From the NCBI RefSeq assembly GCF_032337115.1, contig NZ_JAVXZY010000004.1:372001-436000 (forward strand): 64,000 nucleotides of DNA. Direction: 5' to 3'. Source of the DNA: Roseateles_C aquae. GTDB lineage: Bacteria; Pseudomonadota; Gammaproteobacteria; Burkholderiales; Burkholderiaceae_C. This document shows positions 1-9,039 of this stretch, piece by piece (positions within the stretch are counted from its first letter, which is position 1; every line of letters starts with the position of its first letter). A program made the translations under genes and the position numbers. Under the pieces are notes generated by a model, which was given only the letters and a program-made list of their open reading frames with translations, ran no database searches and was not told where the DNA came from.

Positions 1-206
1 AAGACCTTGACGTCGGGACGCCCGGCCAGCTCGCAGACGATGCGCGCATTGCGGCTGGTCAGCGCCAGCGGCACATTGCCGGCCACCGTGGTGATGCCCA
101 GCAGGTCCAGTTGCGGGCTGGCCAGGGCCAGCAGAATCGCCACCGCATCGTCCTGACCGGGATCGGTGTCGATGATGATGGAACAGCCTTGCTTCACAGC
201 GCTCAT
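1..206 (-). CDS. Nucleoside hydrolase (IunH/RihA family), N-terminal fragment cut by window edge
   Basis: The gene runs off the left edge, so only about 68 N-terminal residues are visible. Residues 12-20 read IDTDPGQDD, the calcium-binding DxDPGxDD signature of inosine/uridine-preferring nucleoside hydrolases, followed by a conserved GITTVAGN stretch. The family cleaves the N-glycosidic bond of ribonucleosides in salvage, normally in the cytoplasm. The ATG at 206 overlaps the stop of the upstream FAH-family gene by four bases (ATGA), so the two are probably translationally coupled. Base-specific substrate preference cannot be told without the C-terminal half. Confidence 0.9.
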   Translation of the reverse strand, partial: MSAVKQGCSIIIDTDPGQDDAVAILLALASPQLDLLGITTVAGNVPLALTSRNARIVCELAGRPDVKV

Positions 207-1192
207 GCGGCCTCCGCTTCAGGAGCCGGCGGCTCCACGGGCTCGTGCAGCGAGACGACATCCTGGTCGATTGCGCCAAAGACGCTCAGGCCATCGCGAC
301 CCTTGATCTCCAGGCGCAGGCTGTCGCCAAACTTCATGTACTCGGTGCTGGCGCTACCGTCCTTGGCGATTTCCAGCGCCCGCTTGTCGGCGATCGTTGC
401 AACACCACGCGAGGCTTCACGGTTGCTGACCGGGCCGGCGGCAACGAGGCTGCCGGCCGGCAGCGCGCGCAGCCGGGCGAGCTGGGCGATCAGCTGGCCG
501 AAATGGGAGTCCATATCGCTGCCGCACTCGCACTGGCCGATCTTGCGGCCGTTCCACATCGCCTGCAGCGGCAGCAGCACGCGCCCGCCCTTCCAGGCCT
601 CGCCCAGCTCATCGGGCGTGACCAAGAGCGGCGCCTGGCTGGCCAGCGGCTGGCACAGTGCCGCATCGCCGGCATCGAGCTGACGCAGCCACCAGCGACT
701 GCCCAGACCCAGCAGGCGCACCCCTTCGAGCGCCTGCTCGGCGGTGACGCCTTGGGCCACATCGCCGCAGATGGCGATCAGCTCGGCCGCAAAATCAATG
801 CCCATTACCTCGCTGGCCAGGCGCACCGGCTCGGTGGCCCCCAGCCATAACGGCGACAGGAACCGCAGCGGCGGCTCAGCCGCAGCCGCCTCGCCGCGCA
901 GCGTTGCCAGCCGTTCGCCGTGGGCGGGCCAGGCCTGGCCCAGCGCACTGAGCAGCGGCCGCGGCAAGGGCGCCATGCATTTCTGTGGCTCGAAAGCGAA
1001 GGCATGGCGGGCACGGCCATGGTTCAACGTGATGGACAATTCTTCCAGCTGCGGCGCGAGGAAATTCCAGTCGTCCAGCACCTGCTGCAGCCGGGTGGCG
1101 ATGCCGGTGGCGTAATGGGCCTGGCTCAGATCGCGCGAGACCACAACCAGATGGCCGTCGCGGGAGCCGTCCCTGTAGGTGGCGAGTTTCAT
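203..1192 (-). CDS. Fumarylacetoacetate (FAA) hydrolase family protein
   Basis: The 329-residue protein begins MKLATYRDGSRDGHLVVVSR, a typical N-terminus of FAH-like hydrolases/isomerases acting on 2-oxo acids in aromatic degradation. The central part has the helix-rich FAH N-domain, then a beta fold with EVMGIDFAAELI and GQCECGSDMDSHFGQLI. Family members bind a divalent cation through acidic residues, but this copy is divergent in the second half and I could not map every ligand. The open frame extends to 1399, but the added 69 residues are low-complexity and overlap the divergent gene, so I chose the ATG at 1192. It is followed by the overlapping nucleoside hydrolase. Substrate unknown. Confidence 0.85.
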   Translation of the reverse strand: MKLATYRDGSRDGHLVVVSRDLSQAHYATGIATRLQQVLDDWNFLAPQLEELSITLNHGRARHAFAFEPQKCMAPLPRPLLSALGQAWPAHGERLATLRGEAAAAEPPLRFLSPLWLGATEPVRLASEVMGIDFAAELIAICGDVAQGVTAEQALEGVRLLGLGSRWWLRQLDAGDAALCQPLASQAPLLVTPDELGEAWKGGRVLLPLQAMWNGRKIGQCECGSDMDSHFGQLIAQLARLRALPAGSLVAAGPVSNREASRGVATIADKRALEIAKDGSASTEYMKFGDSLRLEIKGRDGLSVFGAIDQDVVSLHEPVEPPAPEAEAA

Positions 1193-1226
1193 GGCTGACC
1201 ATTCAAAGCAATGGCAGCATTGTCCA

Positions 1227-2171
1227 ATGGCCGGGATGCATCCACATCGACTGCGAGCTCCAAAATTGCGCGCCTGGCTGCTGGCCCTGGGTGCTGCCGC
1301 GCTGCTGCATCTCTGGCTGCTGGCCCCCAGCCCGCGTCCGCCGCTGGCCCTGGCCGGCCTGCCGGCCATGCAGACCCGGCAGCTGAACGTCGAAGCCAAG
1401 CGGCCAGAGCCCGACGCTCAGACCGCGACGGCGCCACTGCCCATCAGCCGGGCGCCACTCATACCAAAGTCCACACCAGCCGCCACACCGCCGCCAGCCG
1501 CCGCCAGTGCCGCGCCCCCGCCCGAGCTGCTGAACGCACCGCCGCTGCTGGCCAGTGCCGTCCAGTCCCTGCCCGAGGGCAGCCTGGACTACACGCTGGA
1601 ACAGGCCGGCCAGCTGGGCACGGCACGCCTGAGCTGGCAGATCAGCGAGGGCCGCTACCAGCTGCGGCTGGAGCGCGAGCTGCCCGGGCGGCGCCTGCCG
1701 GACTGGCGCAGCGAGGGCCTGGTGCGCGCCGAGGGCCTGCTGCCGGAGCGCTTTGCGATGCAGCGCCAGGGCCAAGATCGCCAGGCGATCAATTTTCGCC
1801 GTGACGAAGGGCTGATCAGCTATTCGGGCCACCGTGCGCTGCATCCGCTGCCCGAGGGCGTGCAGGACCGGCTGTCCTGGTGGCTGCAGCTGCCGGCCAT
1901 GGTCGCCGCCGCGCCCGAGCGGCTGCAGCCCGGCCAACAGCTGGTGCTCAATGTGGCGGCGCTGCGCGGGCCGCCGCTGCTGTGGCTGTTCCGCTTCGAG
2001 GGCAGCCAGGCCGACGGGCTCTGGCATTTCAGCCGTGAAGCCATGGGACCCTTCGATGCGCGGCTTGACGTCTGGCTGGACCCGGCACGCCACTTCCTGC
2101 CGACGCGCGTACGCCAAAGCGTGGGCGATGAAGAGCGCTGGGAGCTGCAACTGCAGACGCCAGCCCCCTGA
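1227..2171 (+). CDS. DUF3108 domain protein with N-terminal membrane anchor
   Basis: About 314 residues. An N-terminal basic segment and one hydrophobic helix (LLALGAAALLHLWLL) are followed by a Pro/Ala-rich linker of roughly 70 residues and a beta-rich periplasmic domain. Features such as LDYTLEQ.G at its start, a 'GLLPERF' turn and the ending 'LPTRVRQSVGD' fit DUF3108, a domain common in Burkholderiales, whose function is not established. The start is uncertain: ATG codons at 1227 and 1236 are both reasonable, whereas one at 1179 would overlap the divergent FAH gene. The two genes are separated by about 34 bp, so their promoters must share a very short region. Confidence 0.8.
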   Translation: MAGMHPHRLRAPKLRAWLLALGAAALLHLWLLAPSPRPPLALAGLPAMQTRQLNVEAKRPEPDAQTATAPLPISRAPLIPKSTPAATPPPAAASAAPPPELLNAPPLLASAVQSLPEGSLDYTLEQAGQLGTARLSWQISEGRYQLRLERELPGRRLPDWRSEGLVRAEGLLPERFAMQRQGQDRQAINFRRDEGLISYSGHRALHPLPEGVQDRLSWWLQLPAMVAAAPERLQPGQQLVLNVAALRGPPLLWLFRFEGSQADGLWHFSREAMGPFDARLDVWLDPARHFLPTRVRQSVGDEERWELQLQTPAP

Positions 2172-2373
2172 ACGCGGGGACTGCTGCTGCAGAAAGCGGC
2201 AAAAAGCGGTCGAAAGCCGTGATCTTGTGACGCATCTACGACGAATCTCGCCGCAGCAAGCCCCGATCAGCCACGCTTTCTGCCACTATTTGTTCGCGGC
2301 AGGTTCAGAAGTGGCACCGGACTCCCTTGAGATTGGTGCCGCTGACCGCAGATGCTGGACTCAGGAGTACATC

Positions 2374-2658
2374 ATGCACATGCTTTACAACTCCCCCAGT
2401 TTTGTCGTGGTGCAGTTTGATGTGCCGGTCGAGGCACTGCGCCCGGACGGCACGGCAAGCCACCCACCGCTGAATCGTGGGGGCTTCGAGATCGTCGACA
2501 AATTCGCCCGCAAGGAAATCTTCATCGAGGGCGCACTGGCCGAGGCCTTTCAGGAAGGCGTCGAGGCCTTGATCGAGCAGGACCCTTCAGAGGAAGACCT
2601 CGATGACTTCATCGAACGCTTCGCCAGCATGGGCCAGCAACCGGTCGTGATGCACTGA
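2374..2658 (+). CDS. DUF3567 family small protein
   Basis: A 94-residue acidic protein beginning MHMLYNSPSFVVVQFD with the conserved RGGFEIVDK.ARKEIF core and PVVMH ending of DUF3567. This small cytoplasmic family is found almost only in betaproteobacteria and has no known function. A clear Shine-Dalgarno AGGAG at 2363-2367 sits six bases before the ATG and decides the start; the longer upstream open frame is a shadow of the DUF3108 gene. A group inserted after residue 22 (RPDGTASHPP) makes this copy a little longer than I would expect. Confidence 0.88.
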   Translation: MHMLYNSPSFVVVQFDVPVEALRPDGTASHPPLNRGGFEIVDKFARKEIFIEGALAEAFQEGVEALIEQDPSEEDLDDFIERFASMGQQPVVMH

Positions 2659-2706
2659 AACGCGGAGGGATCACCCTGCCGCCGGCAATTTCAGATCATC
2701 GCAGCG

Positions 2707-2725
2707 GATCGCCGGCGATCGCCGG
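2707..2725. repeat. Overlapping GATC-containing palindromes
   Basis: Two perfect 14-bp palindromes overlap here: GATCGCCGGCGATC at 2707-2720 and CCGGCGATCGCCGG at 2712-2725. They lie in the 169-bp gap between the DUF3567 gene and the AAA ATPase gene. No T-run follows, so this is not a canonical terminator. It could be a protein-binding site or a simple hairpin. Confidence 0.5.
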
Positions 2726-2827
2726 AATAGCGGGGGAAAGTGCAAATGCGCCTGACAACAAGAGCAGAGCACTTGTCCTTGCGTTGACGCTGAGCCAAGA
2801 TCGGGCTCAACCCGCAGGGAGTTGCCT

Positions 2828-5128
2828 ATGGTCAAGCGTCTGGCTGACACACGTGTGCTGACATCGCCCGGTCTGAAAGAGGCCCCGGTGATGGATCTCA
2901 TGTGTTCGCACTTTGTGCTGACGCTGACCGTCAAGCACGCCAGCCGCTTCAATCTGCGGCGCGATTTCAATGGCCTGCTGTCCTTCACCGGCCGCCACCT
3001 GGTCTGGCCGGTGCGTGTGCTGGCCCGGCTGCGCGCCTATCTGGCGCTGCGCTGCCAGAACAACGAGCTGTGGGCGCGCCACGAAACACTGAGCGACGAG
3101 GCCTTTCTTGATCGCTACGGTGTCTGGAACGGCCCGTTTGCCGAGGCAACGCTGTTCTTCTATCTGGATGAATACGTCAAGGACGCGCCCAAGGACATGA
3201 TGGCCCTCTTGGCCACCACCTGCGAGGCGCTGGACCGCCAACTGAAGCAGCAGTCCACCCTGGTCGAGAAGAACATCGCGGCGCTGGGCCAGCTGCTGCA
3301 GCTCAATCCGGCCGAACGCGCCATCCTGCTCTACGGCACGCTGGCGCGCTACCAGCGCGAGCTCCGCGGGGCGCTGGTCGAGTTCAAGGTCAACACCGCC
3401 CAGGAGGCCTTTGCGGCGATCGCGGCCGTGGCCGGGGTCGATGAGCGAGAGGTGGCCGAAGCCCTGCGTGCCGGCTCGCGCCTGGAACGCATCGGCATGG
3501 TCGAGAACCTGATCTCGGAACACAACATCACCGATCTGGCCGATCTGATGAAGGTCAGCGACCAGCTGCCGCCGGTGCTGATGCGCGAGTACCAGGACCC
3601 GCAGGATTTGATGGCCGTCTTCACCCGTCCGGCCACGCCCAGCGAGCTGCAGGCCAGCGACTTCGATTTCGTCGCCGCCGAGCTGACGCTGCTGGGCCAG
3701 CTGCTGCGTAATGCGGTGGCGCGCCACCAGGCCGGCGTCAATGTGCTGGTCTACGGCCCGCCCGGCACCGGCAAGACCGAGCTGGCCAAGGTGGCGGCAC
3801 GCAGCGCCGGGCTGGATCTCTATGAGGTGGAGTACGCCGACCGCGATGGCAATTCGCTGTCCGGCCGCGACCGCTATCGCTCGCTGCAGATCAGCCAGGT
3901 GTTCCTGAAGGCCAGCGCCAATGTGGCGCTGCTGTTCGACGAGGTCGAGGATGTGTTTCCGCCGCTGTCCAGCGACACCGTGCAGCTGATGGCGCGGATG
4001 GATGCGGCACTGGAAATGCCGACCTCCAATTCGGTCAGCGGCAAGGCCTGGGTCAACCAGATCCTGGAAACCAATCCGGTGCCGGTGATCTGGGTCACCA
4101 ACCGCATCGAGCAGATCGACCCAGCGTTTCGCCGCCGCTTCCAGTACCACCTGGAGTTGAAGTCGCCGCCGCCGGGCGCGCGGCTGGGCCTGGTGCAGAA
4201 AGCGTTGGGCGCTGTGCCGGTCAGCGCCGAGTTCGCCAAGAGCCTCAGTGAACGCCGCGGCCTGACGCCGGCACAGATACGCACCGCCGTGCGCTTTGCC
4301 CAGCTGGCCGGCGCCAGCCAGGAGGCCAGCGAGATCGAGGGGCTGATCAGCCGCCAGCTGCTCAATGCCGACAAGGCGCTGGGCCACCAGGCCCGCGAAC
4401 GCGGCGAGCGCCACAGCTGCACCCAATACGCGCTGGAGCTGCTGAACTGCGAATCGCGCTACGAGATCAAACGCATCGTCGCCGCGCTGCAAAAGCGCAG
4501 CCGCGGCAATCTGTGTTTCTACGGCCCGCCCGGCACCGGCAAGACCGCGCTGGCCGAACACATCGCGCAGGCGCTGCAGCGGCCGCTGATGGTGCGCCAG
4601 GCCAGTGATCTGGCCAGCAAATTCGTCGGCGAAACCGAGCAGAACATGGCGCGGATGTTCGAGTCGGCAGCCCAGGAAGGCGCCGTGCTGCTGCTCGACG
4701 AGGCCGACAGCTTTCTGCGCAGCCGGCGCATGGCCGAGCGGCAGTACGAGGTCAGCGAGGTCAACGAGATGCTGGCCGGCATGGAGCGCTTTGCCGGCGT
4801 CTTCATCTGCACCACCAATCTGTTCGAAGACCTGGACGAGGCGGCGCTACGCCGCTTTGCCTTCAAGATCCGTTTCAAGGCGCTGCGCCCCGAGCAGCGC
4901 GTGCTGATGTTCGAGCGCGAGGTGGCGCCAACAACGGCCGAGCAACGTGAACGCCTGCTGGCGCTGGACTCACTGACGCATGGCGACTTTGCCGCGGTGC
5001 GCCAGCAATGCGAGGTCTTGGGCGAGGTGCTGGAGCCTGACGATTTCCTCAGCCAGCTGGAGGCCGAGCACCGCGTCAAACCCGAGGTGCGTGAGCGCCG
5101 AAGCATTGGCTTCGGGCGCGCTCACTGA
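2828..5128 (+). CDS. Tandem AAA+ family ATPase
   Basis: A 766-residue cytoplasmic protein with two AAA+ modules. The first has Walker A GPPGTGKT at residues 310-317 and Walker B LLFDEVED; the second has an identical Walker A at 566-573 and Walker B LLLDEADS. Each module has an arginine-rich sensor/finger region (DPAFRRRF, EAALRRFAF). The first 300 residues are an alpha-helical domain without a motif I recognise. The layout resembles SpoVK/Cdc48-like AAA proteins that remodel protein substrates, but no protease or adaptor gene lies nearby. The frame opens with a TTG at 2822; the ATG at 2828 has a GGGAG ahead of it and is the likelier start. Substrate unknown. Confidence 0.85.
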   Translation: MVKRLADTRVLTSPGLKEAPVMDLMCSHFVLTLTVKHASRFNLRRDFNGLLSFTGRHLVWPVRVLARLRAYLALRCQNNELWARHETLSDEAFLDRYGVWNGPFAEATLFFYLDEYVKDAPKDMMALLATTCEALDRQLKQQSTLVEKNIAALGQLLQLNPAERAILLYGTLARYQRELRGALVEFKVNTAQEAFAAIAAVAGVDEREVAEALRAGSRLERIGMVENLISEHNITDLADLMKVSDQLPPVLMREYQDPQDLMAVFTRPATPSELQASDFDFVAAELTLLGQLLRNAVARHQAGVNVLVYGPPGTGKTELAKVAARSAGLDLYEVEYADRDGNSLSGRDRYRSLQISQVFLKASANVALLFDEVEDVFPPLSSDTVQLMARMDAALEMPTSNSVSGKAWVNQILETNPVPVIWVTNRIEQIDPAFRRRFQYHLELKSPPPGARLGLVQKALGAVPVSAEFAKSLSERRGLTPAQIRTAVRFAQLAGASQEASEIEGLISRQLLNADKALGHQARERGERHSCTQYALELLNCESRYEIKRIVAALQKRSRGNLCFYGPPGTGKTALAEHIAQALQRPLMVRQASDLASKFVGETEQNMARMFESAAQEGAVLLLDEADSFLRSRRMAERQYEVSEVNEMLAGMERFAGVFICTTNLFEDLDEAALRRFAFKIRFKALRPEQRVLMFEREVAPTTAEQRERLLALDSLTHGDFAAVRQQCEVLGEVLEPDDFLSQLEAEHRVKPEVRERRSIGFGRAH

Positions 5129-5666
5129 GGCCAATTTCGCACCGCTGAACCGCTGCTCGCACAGGAGCGGCCCAGCTTGCGTAATCTTACGTAAGCACTT
5201 GACCCCTGTCCCTCGGGTCATCGTCACAGGCATAGTGCTGCTGTCCCCTGATGCCGTTCGAAGTGCCTGAATCACCCCATTGAGGCACTCCACTACGCCG
5301 TTAGTTCAGCGTCGTAATTGTCGGGCTCCACGAGAGCTTGACCAGGAATCGGTTTCCGTGGACAGGCGTGCCGTTCGTCAAGGGCCGAGCAGAGCCCTGC
5401 GGGCGGAACAATCAAAACGAGAACACAAGAGGAACACCCAGGCCCGACGCCCGGGTGACGAGGAGCGCGCGGCGTTGCCGTCCTTGGCGCCGCGCCAGCA
5501 TCAGCAGCCATGCAAGGCCCTGGGGTTTGACGTCTGTTCATGCCCCGAGGCATCGCCACGCCTGCGCAGATGGGACTGGACGCCAGATGCGCCGGGCCCG
5601 GCGCCGCTGTGCCTCTGCTTTTGCGCGTCACCGGCCAGGGGGCTGGAGCCACCGATTGCCCACCCC
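5129..5666 (+). other. 538-bp gene-free leader before TonB receptor
   Basis: I find no convincing gene here. Visible elements are a perfect palindrome CTTACGTAAG (5186-5195), directly followed by a TTGACC that could be a -35 box; an AGTGCCT/AGGCACT inverted repeat (5262-5268 and 5283-5289); and a perfect 8-bp stem GCGCGGCG/CGCCGCGC (5467-5474 and 5488-5495). The stretch most likely holds the terminator region of the ATPase gene and the promoter and 5' leader of the TonB receptor. No known riboswitch consensus, including cobalamin, could be recognised. Confidence 0.5.
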
Positions 5667-8525
5667 ATGAAACTACACAAGCAACGCCCCCATCTGATTG
5701 CCCTGGCCTGTGCAGGCCTGCTGCCATTGAGCCCGCTGGCGCGAGCTGCCGGCGCCGAGACGCTGGAGCGCGTCGAGGTCACCGGCAGCCACATCAAGCG
5801 CGCCAGCGACGAAGGCAGCACGCCGGTCCAGGTGCTGCGCCGCGAGGATCTGCAGCGCCTGGGCGCCAATACCGTGCAGGAAATGCTCAACAGCCTGTCC
5901 AGCGCCACCCCGCGCAGCGGCCTCTCCGATGTCGACGGCGCCAACTCCTTTGCCGGCGGCTCCAGCGGTGCCTCGCAACGCAATCTGGGCAAGCAATCGA
6001 CCCTGGTGTTGCTGAACTTCCGCCGTGTCGCGCCCTATCCGCTGGCCGATTTCAGCGAGGTCTTCACCAATCTGGACGCGCTGCCGGCCGAGGCCGTCGA
6101 GCGGATCGAGATCCTCAAGTCCGGTGGCGCCGCCATCTACGGCTCCGATGCGGTGGCCGGTGTCATCAACATCATCACTCGCCAGGACTTCCAAGGCGTC
6201 GCGGCCTCGGCCTCGCGCCAGCAGGGCCTGGGCGCTGCCAAGTTCACTGAGAGCCGCGCCAGCCTGAGCGCTGGCACAGGCGATCTGGCCAAACAGGGCT
6301 TCAACATCTTTGCCCACGCCGAGTTGTTCAGCCGCAAGGCCGAGACCGATTGGCGCCGCCTGCTCGGCGAGGTCAATCCACGCTACAAAGAGATCTTCCC
6401 CGGCTTGGGCGGCCCGGCCACCTACACGGACTACAACGCGCCGGGCAATGTCTTCCCGATGGACGGCCCGCCACACGCCCTGCCCGGCTGCAAGACGCTC
6501 AATCCGAACGGCCTGTGCCTGAAGGACGATCTCGCCAGCGCCGAGCTGAGTCCGGCGGCCGAGCGCGCCAATCTGCTGCTGCGCGCCCGCTACCGCCCGA
6601 CGGCCGAGCTGGATGGCTTCACCGAAGTGCTGTACTCGCGCACCCGCAACGACTACCAACAGCGCCCCTTCTCGATCCAGTGGCCCTACCGCTGGCTGAA
6701 CCCGGCCACCAACACGCCGCTGACCTTCCAGCCCAACCGTGGCCTACCCGCCGGCCACCCACTGAACCCTTCGCCGTTCGAGGCCCAGCTGCACTACGCC
6801 TTTGACGATGCCCCGACCGCCAATCAGCTGCGCAGCGAGCAGTACCGCGCGCTGACCGGCCTGCAGGGCGTGTGGCAGGGCATGGACTGGGAGGTGGCCG
6901 TCGGCGTCACCGGCGGCAAGACCCGGCTGACCCAGCAGGGCGGCTTTGCCAGCGACAGCGGCTTCAAGAGCCTGATCGGCGACTACAACGCCTTCCCGCT
7001 GGCGCCGGACTATTTCAACAAGCCCGGCGGCTACCAGCTCGGCAAGGCCAACAGCCCCGACGTGCTGGCCCGCCTGTTCCCGGTGTTGGGTTGGGACGGT
7101 CAGAATCGCCAGACCTTTGTCGACGGCAAGCTCAGCGGCGATCTGGCGCAATGGCAGCACGGCGCGGTGAGCGTGGCCACGGGCTTCGACCTGCGCCATG
7201 AGTCGATGAAGATCATCCCGACCGACAACATCCAGCACGGCGACATCATCGGCCTGGGCACCTCGGTTTCGGACGGCGCGCGCAATGCCGCGGCCATTTA
7301 CGCCGAGCTGAGCCTGCCAGTGGCCGCCCAGCTGACCCTGGAGGCCGCCGGCCGCGTTGACAAGTTCGACGGCTTCGGCGCCCATGCCTCGCCCAAGCTG
7401 GGTCTGCGCTACCAGCCGAGCAAGCAATGGCTGCTGCGCGCCGCGCTGGAGACTGGCTTTCGCGCCCCCAACCTGACCGAAAGCGCCACCTCGACCAAGT
7501 CCGCCTTCACGCCGCCGCTGCGCGATCCGCGCCGCTGCGATGCCGCTCAGGCCCTGGCCAACGACCTGCATGCGCAGGCCAGTGCCCTGCCCGCCAACGA
7601 CCCGGCCCGCGCCGCGCTGGAGGGGCGTGCCGGCTACACCGTCAATGTCGAGTGCAATGGCTTCGTCAATATGGTGACGCTGAACAATCCGGACCTGAAG
7701 CCCGAGACCTCGCGTTCGGTCAGCCTCGGCCTGGTGTTCACGCCCGATCGGGGCTGGAACCTGGCGCTGGACTACTACAACATCGAGCGCAAGGACGAGA
7801 TCTCGATGCGCAACCCGAATGAGCTGCTGGCCATGGAGGCCGCGCTGCCGTCCGGCGTCGTGCGCCGCGACAGCGATCCCAATCGCGACGGCAGTTTCAT
7901 CAGCCCGCAGGAGCGCGCCAAGTATTTCGACGCGACCCACCCCTATGTCGGCAGCATCCAGAGCGTGACCAACCGCTTCGAGAACCAGTTCAAGACCCGC
8001 ACCTCGGGCCTGGATCTGGCCATCAATGCCGCGCTGCCAACCCGCTTCGGCCGGCTTGGCTGGACCCTCGATGGCAGCTACCTGCTGAACTTCCAGCAAT
8101 GGCTGGCCAGCACCGGCGACTGGAGCGTCAATATGGCAGGACGTTACGGCTATGAACGCCTGAAGCTGCGCAACACCGTGAGCCTGCAGCACGGCAACTT
8201 CAGCCATGCGCTAAGCCATGTCTACCGCAGCGGGCAATCACTCGAAGCCAACGATGATGATCGCGGCTATGCGGCGGCCGATTGCGTGGCACGTGGCTGG
8301 CCGGCAGATCTGTGCCGGGTCGGGTCGGCGCAGCAGTTCGACTACGACATTGCCTACACCGGCTTCAAGGGCCTGCGCCTGTCGGCTCACCTGTTCAATC
8401 TGTTCGCGCAAAGGCCCCCGCTGGATCTGCGCGCCGCTGACCAGGCCCGCGGCGGCAACTACCCCTTCGACCGCGCCGATGTCCGTGGCCGCATGCTGAA
8501 GCTGGCGGCCGAATACCGCTTCTGA
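5667..8525 (+). CDS. TonB-dependent outer-membrane receptor
   Basis: A 952-residue outer-membrane protein. It has a signal peptide (KLHKQRPHLIALACAGLLPL, then LARA), a plug with VEVTGSHIKR, VERIEILKSGGAAIYGSDAVAGVINI and a long 22-strand-type barrel ending in the aromatic residue of AEYRF. The VTGS.IKR start and STPVQVL segment resemble receptors for plant- or polymer-derived substrates rather than classical siderophore receptors, but the ligand cannot be inferred. The ATG at 5667 is preferred over the open frame at 5280 because it opens directly into the signal peptide. It stands alone, without an inner-membrane transporter next to it, and ends in a strong terminator. Confidence 0.9.
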   Translation: MKLHKQRPHLIALACAGLLPLSPLARAAGAETLERVEVTGSHIKRASDEGSTPVQVLRREDLQRLGANTVQEMLNSLSSATPRSGLSDVDGANSFAGGSSGASQRNLGKQSTLVLLNFRRVAPYPLADFSEVFTNLDALPAEAVERIEILKSGGAAIYGSDAVAGVINIITRQDFQGVAASASRQQGLGAAKFTESRASLSAGTGDLAKQGFNIFAHAELFSRKAETDWRRLLGEVNPRYKEIFPGLGGPATYTDYNAPGNVFPMDGPPHALPGCKTLNPNGLCLKDDLASAELSPAAERANLLLRARYRPTAELDGFTEVLYSRTRNDYQQRPFSIQWPYRWLNPATNTPLTFQPNRGLPAGHPLNPSPFEAQLHYAFDDAPTANQLRSEQYRALTGLQGVWQGMDWEVAVGVTGGKTRLTQQGGFASDSGFKSLIGDYNAFPLAPDYFNKPGGYQLGKANSPDVLARLFPVLGWDGQNRQTFVDGKLSGDLAQWQHGAVSVATGFDLRHESMKIIPTDNIQHGDIIGLGTSVSDGARNAAAIYAELSLPVAAQLTLEAAGRVDKFDGFGAHASPKLGLRYQPSKQWLLRAALETGFRAPNLTESATSTKSAFTPPLRDPRRCDAAQALANDLHAQASALPANDPARAALEGRAGYTVNVECNGFVNMVTLNNPDLKPETSRSVSLGLVFTPDRGWNLALDYYNIERKDEISMRNPNELLAMEAALPSGVVRRDSDPNRDGSFISPQERAKYFDATHPYVGSIQSVTNRFENQFKTRTSGLDLAINAALPTRFGRLGWTLDGSYLLNFQQWLASTGDWSVNMAGRYGYERLKLRNTVSLQHGNFSHALSHVYRSGQSLEANDDDRGYAAADCVARGWPADLCRVGSAQQFDYDIAYTGFKGLRLSAHLFNLFAQRPPLDLRAADQARGGNYPFDRADVRGRMLKLAAEYRF

Positions 8526-8552
8526 GCACCGGCGACAAGCCCAGCTGAATCA

Positions 8553-8578
8553 GCCCGGCGCATGCGCCGGGCTTTTTT
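8553..8578 (+). terminator. Rho-independent terminator after TonB receptor
   Basis: A perfect 20-base palindrome GCCCGGCGCA/TGCGCCGGGC (8553-8572) is followed at once by TTTTTT (8573-8578), 28 bases after the receptor stop. The minus-strand VOC gene ends at 8580, so the hairpin separates convergent transcripts, but the T-run supports termination mainly on the plus strand. Confidence 0.92.
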
Positions 8579-8579
8579 G

Positions 8580-8993
8580 TCAGTGCTGGTAGACCTGCTG
8601 CAGCGAGGCGAAGCCCTTGACCTCGATCGGATTGCCGCTGGGATCGTGGAAGAACATCGTCCACTGCTCGCCCGGCTGGCCCTCGAAGCGGCATTGCGGC
8701 GGCATCACAAAGGCCTGGCCGGCCGACACCAGGCGCTGCGCCAGCGCCCGCCAGTCCGGCAACTCCAGGATCACGCCCAGATGCGGCATCGGCACCCATT
8801 GATCGCCGACCCGGCCGCTGCGCGCGCTGGCGAAGGGTTCGCCCAGATGCAGCGAAATCTGATGGCCGAAGAAATCAAAGTCGACCCAGGTCTCGGTGCT
8901 GCGGCCCTCGCGGCAGCCCAGGAGCCCACCGTAGAAATCGCGGGCCTGCTGCAGGTCACGGACATGAAACGCCAGATGGAACAGACTCTTCAT
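8580..8993 (-). CDS. VOC (glyoxalase/extradiol dioxygenase-like) family protein
   Basis: A 137-residue protein starting MKSLFHLAFHVRDLQQARDF, the usual first beta-alpha unit of a vicinal oxygen chelate domain. A second unit ends in FFHDPSGNPIEVKGF, whose Glu (about residue 124) with His10 and His49 would be the metal ligands. Single-domain VOC proteins work as dimers and include dioxygenases, isomerases and resistance proteins; the substrate cannot be told. It is divergent from the TraB/GumN gene, with 46 bp between the starts. Confidence 0.88.
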   Translation of the reverse strand: MKSLFHLAFHVRDLQQARDFYGGLLGCREGRSTETWVDFDFFGHQISLHLGEPFASARSGRVGDQWVPMPHLGVILELPDWRALAQRLVSAGQAFVMPPQCRFEGQPGEQWTMFFHDPSGNPIEVKGFASLQQVYQH

Positions 8994-9039
8994 GGGCGGT
9001 GGTGCGTAAGGCCGAGGCCGACTGTGGCATCGTAGCGGC

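Noticed and set aside
1193..1399. N-terminal extension of the FAH-family gene to 1399
   Set aside because: The extra 69 residues are Ser/Arg/Cys-rich, unlike the family, and overlap the divergent DUF3108 gene.
2807..4561. 584-residue minus-strand open frame
   Set aside because: It is the complement of the AAA ATPase gene, whose two Walker A/B pairs prove the plus strand is coding.
5129..5666. Cobalamin riboswitch before the TonB receptor
   Set aside because: The conserved GCCACTG and B12-box-like GGGAAGG parts are not present.
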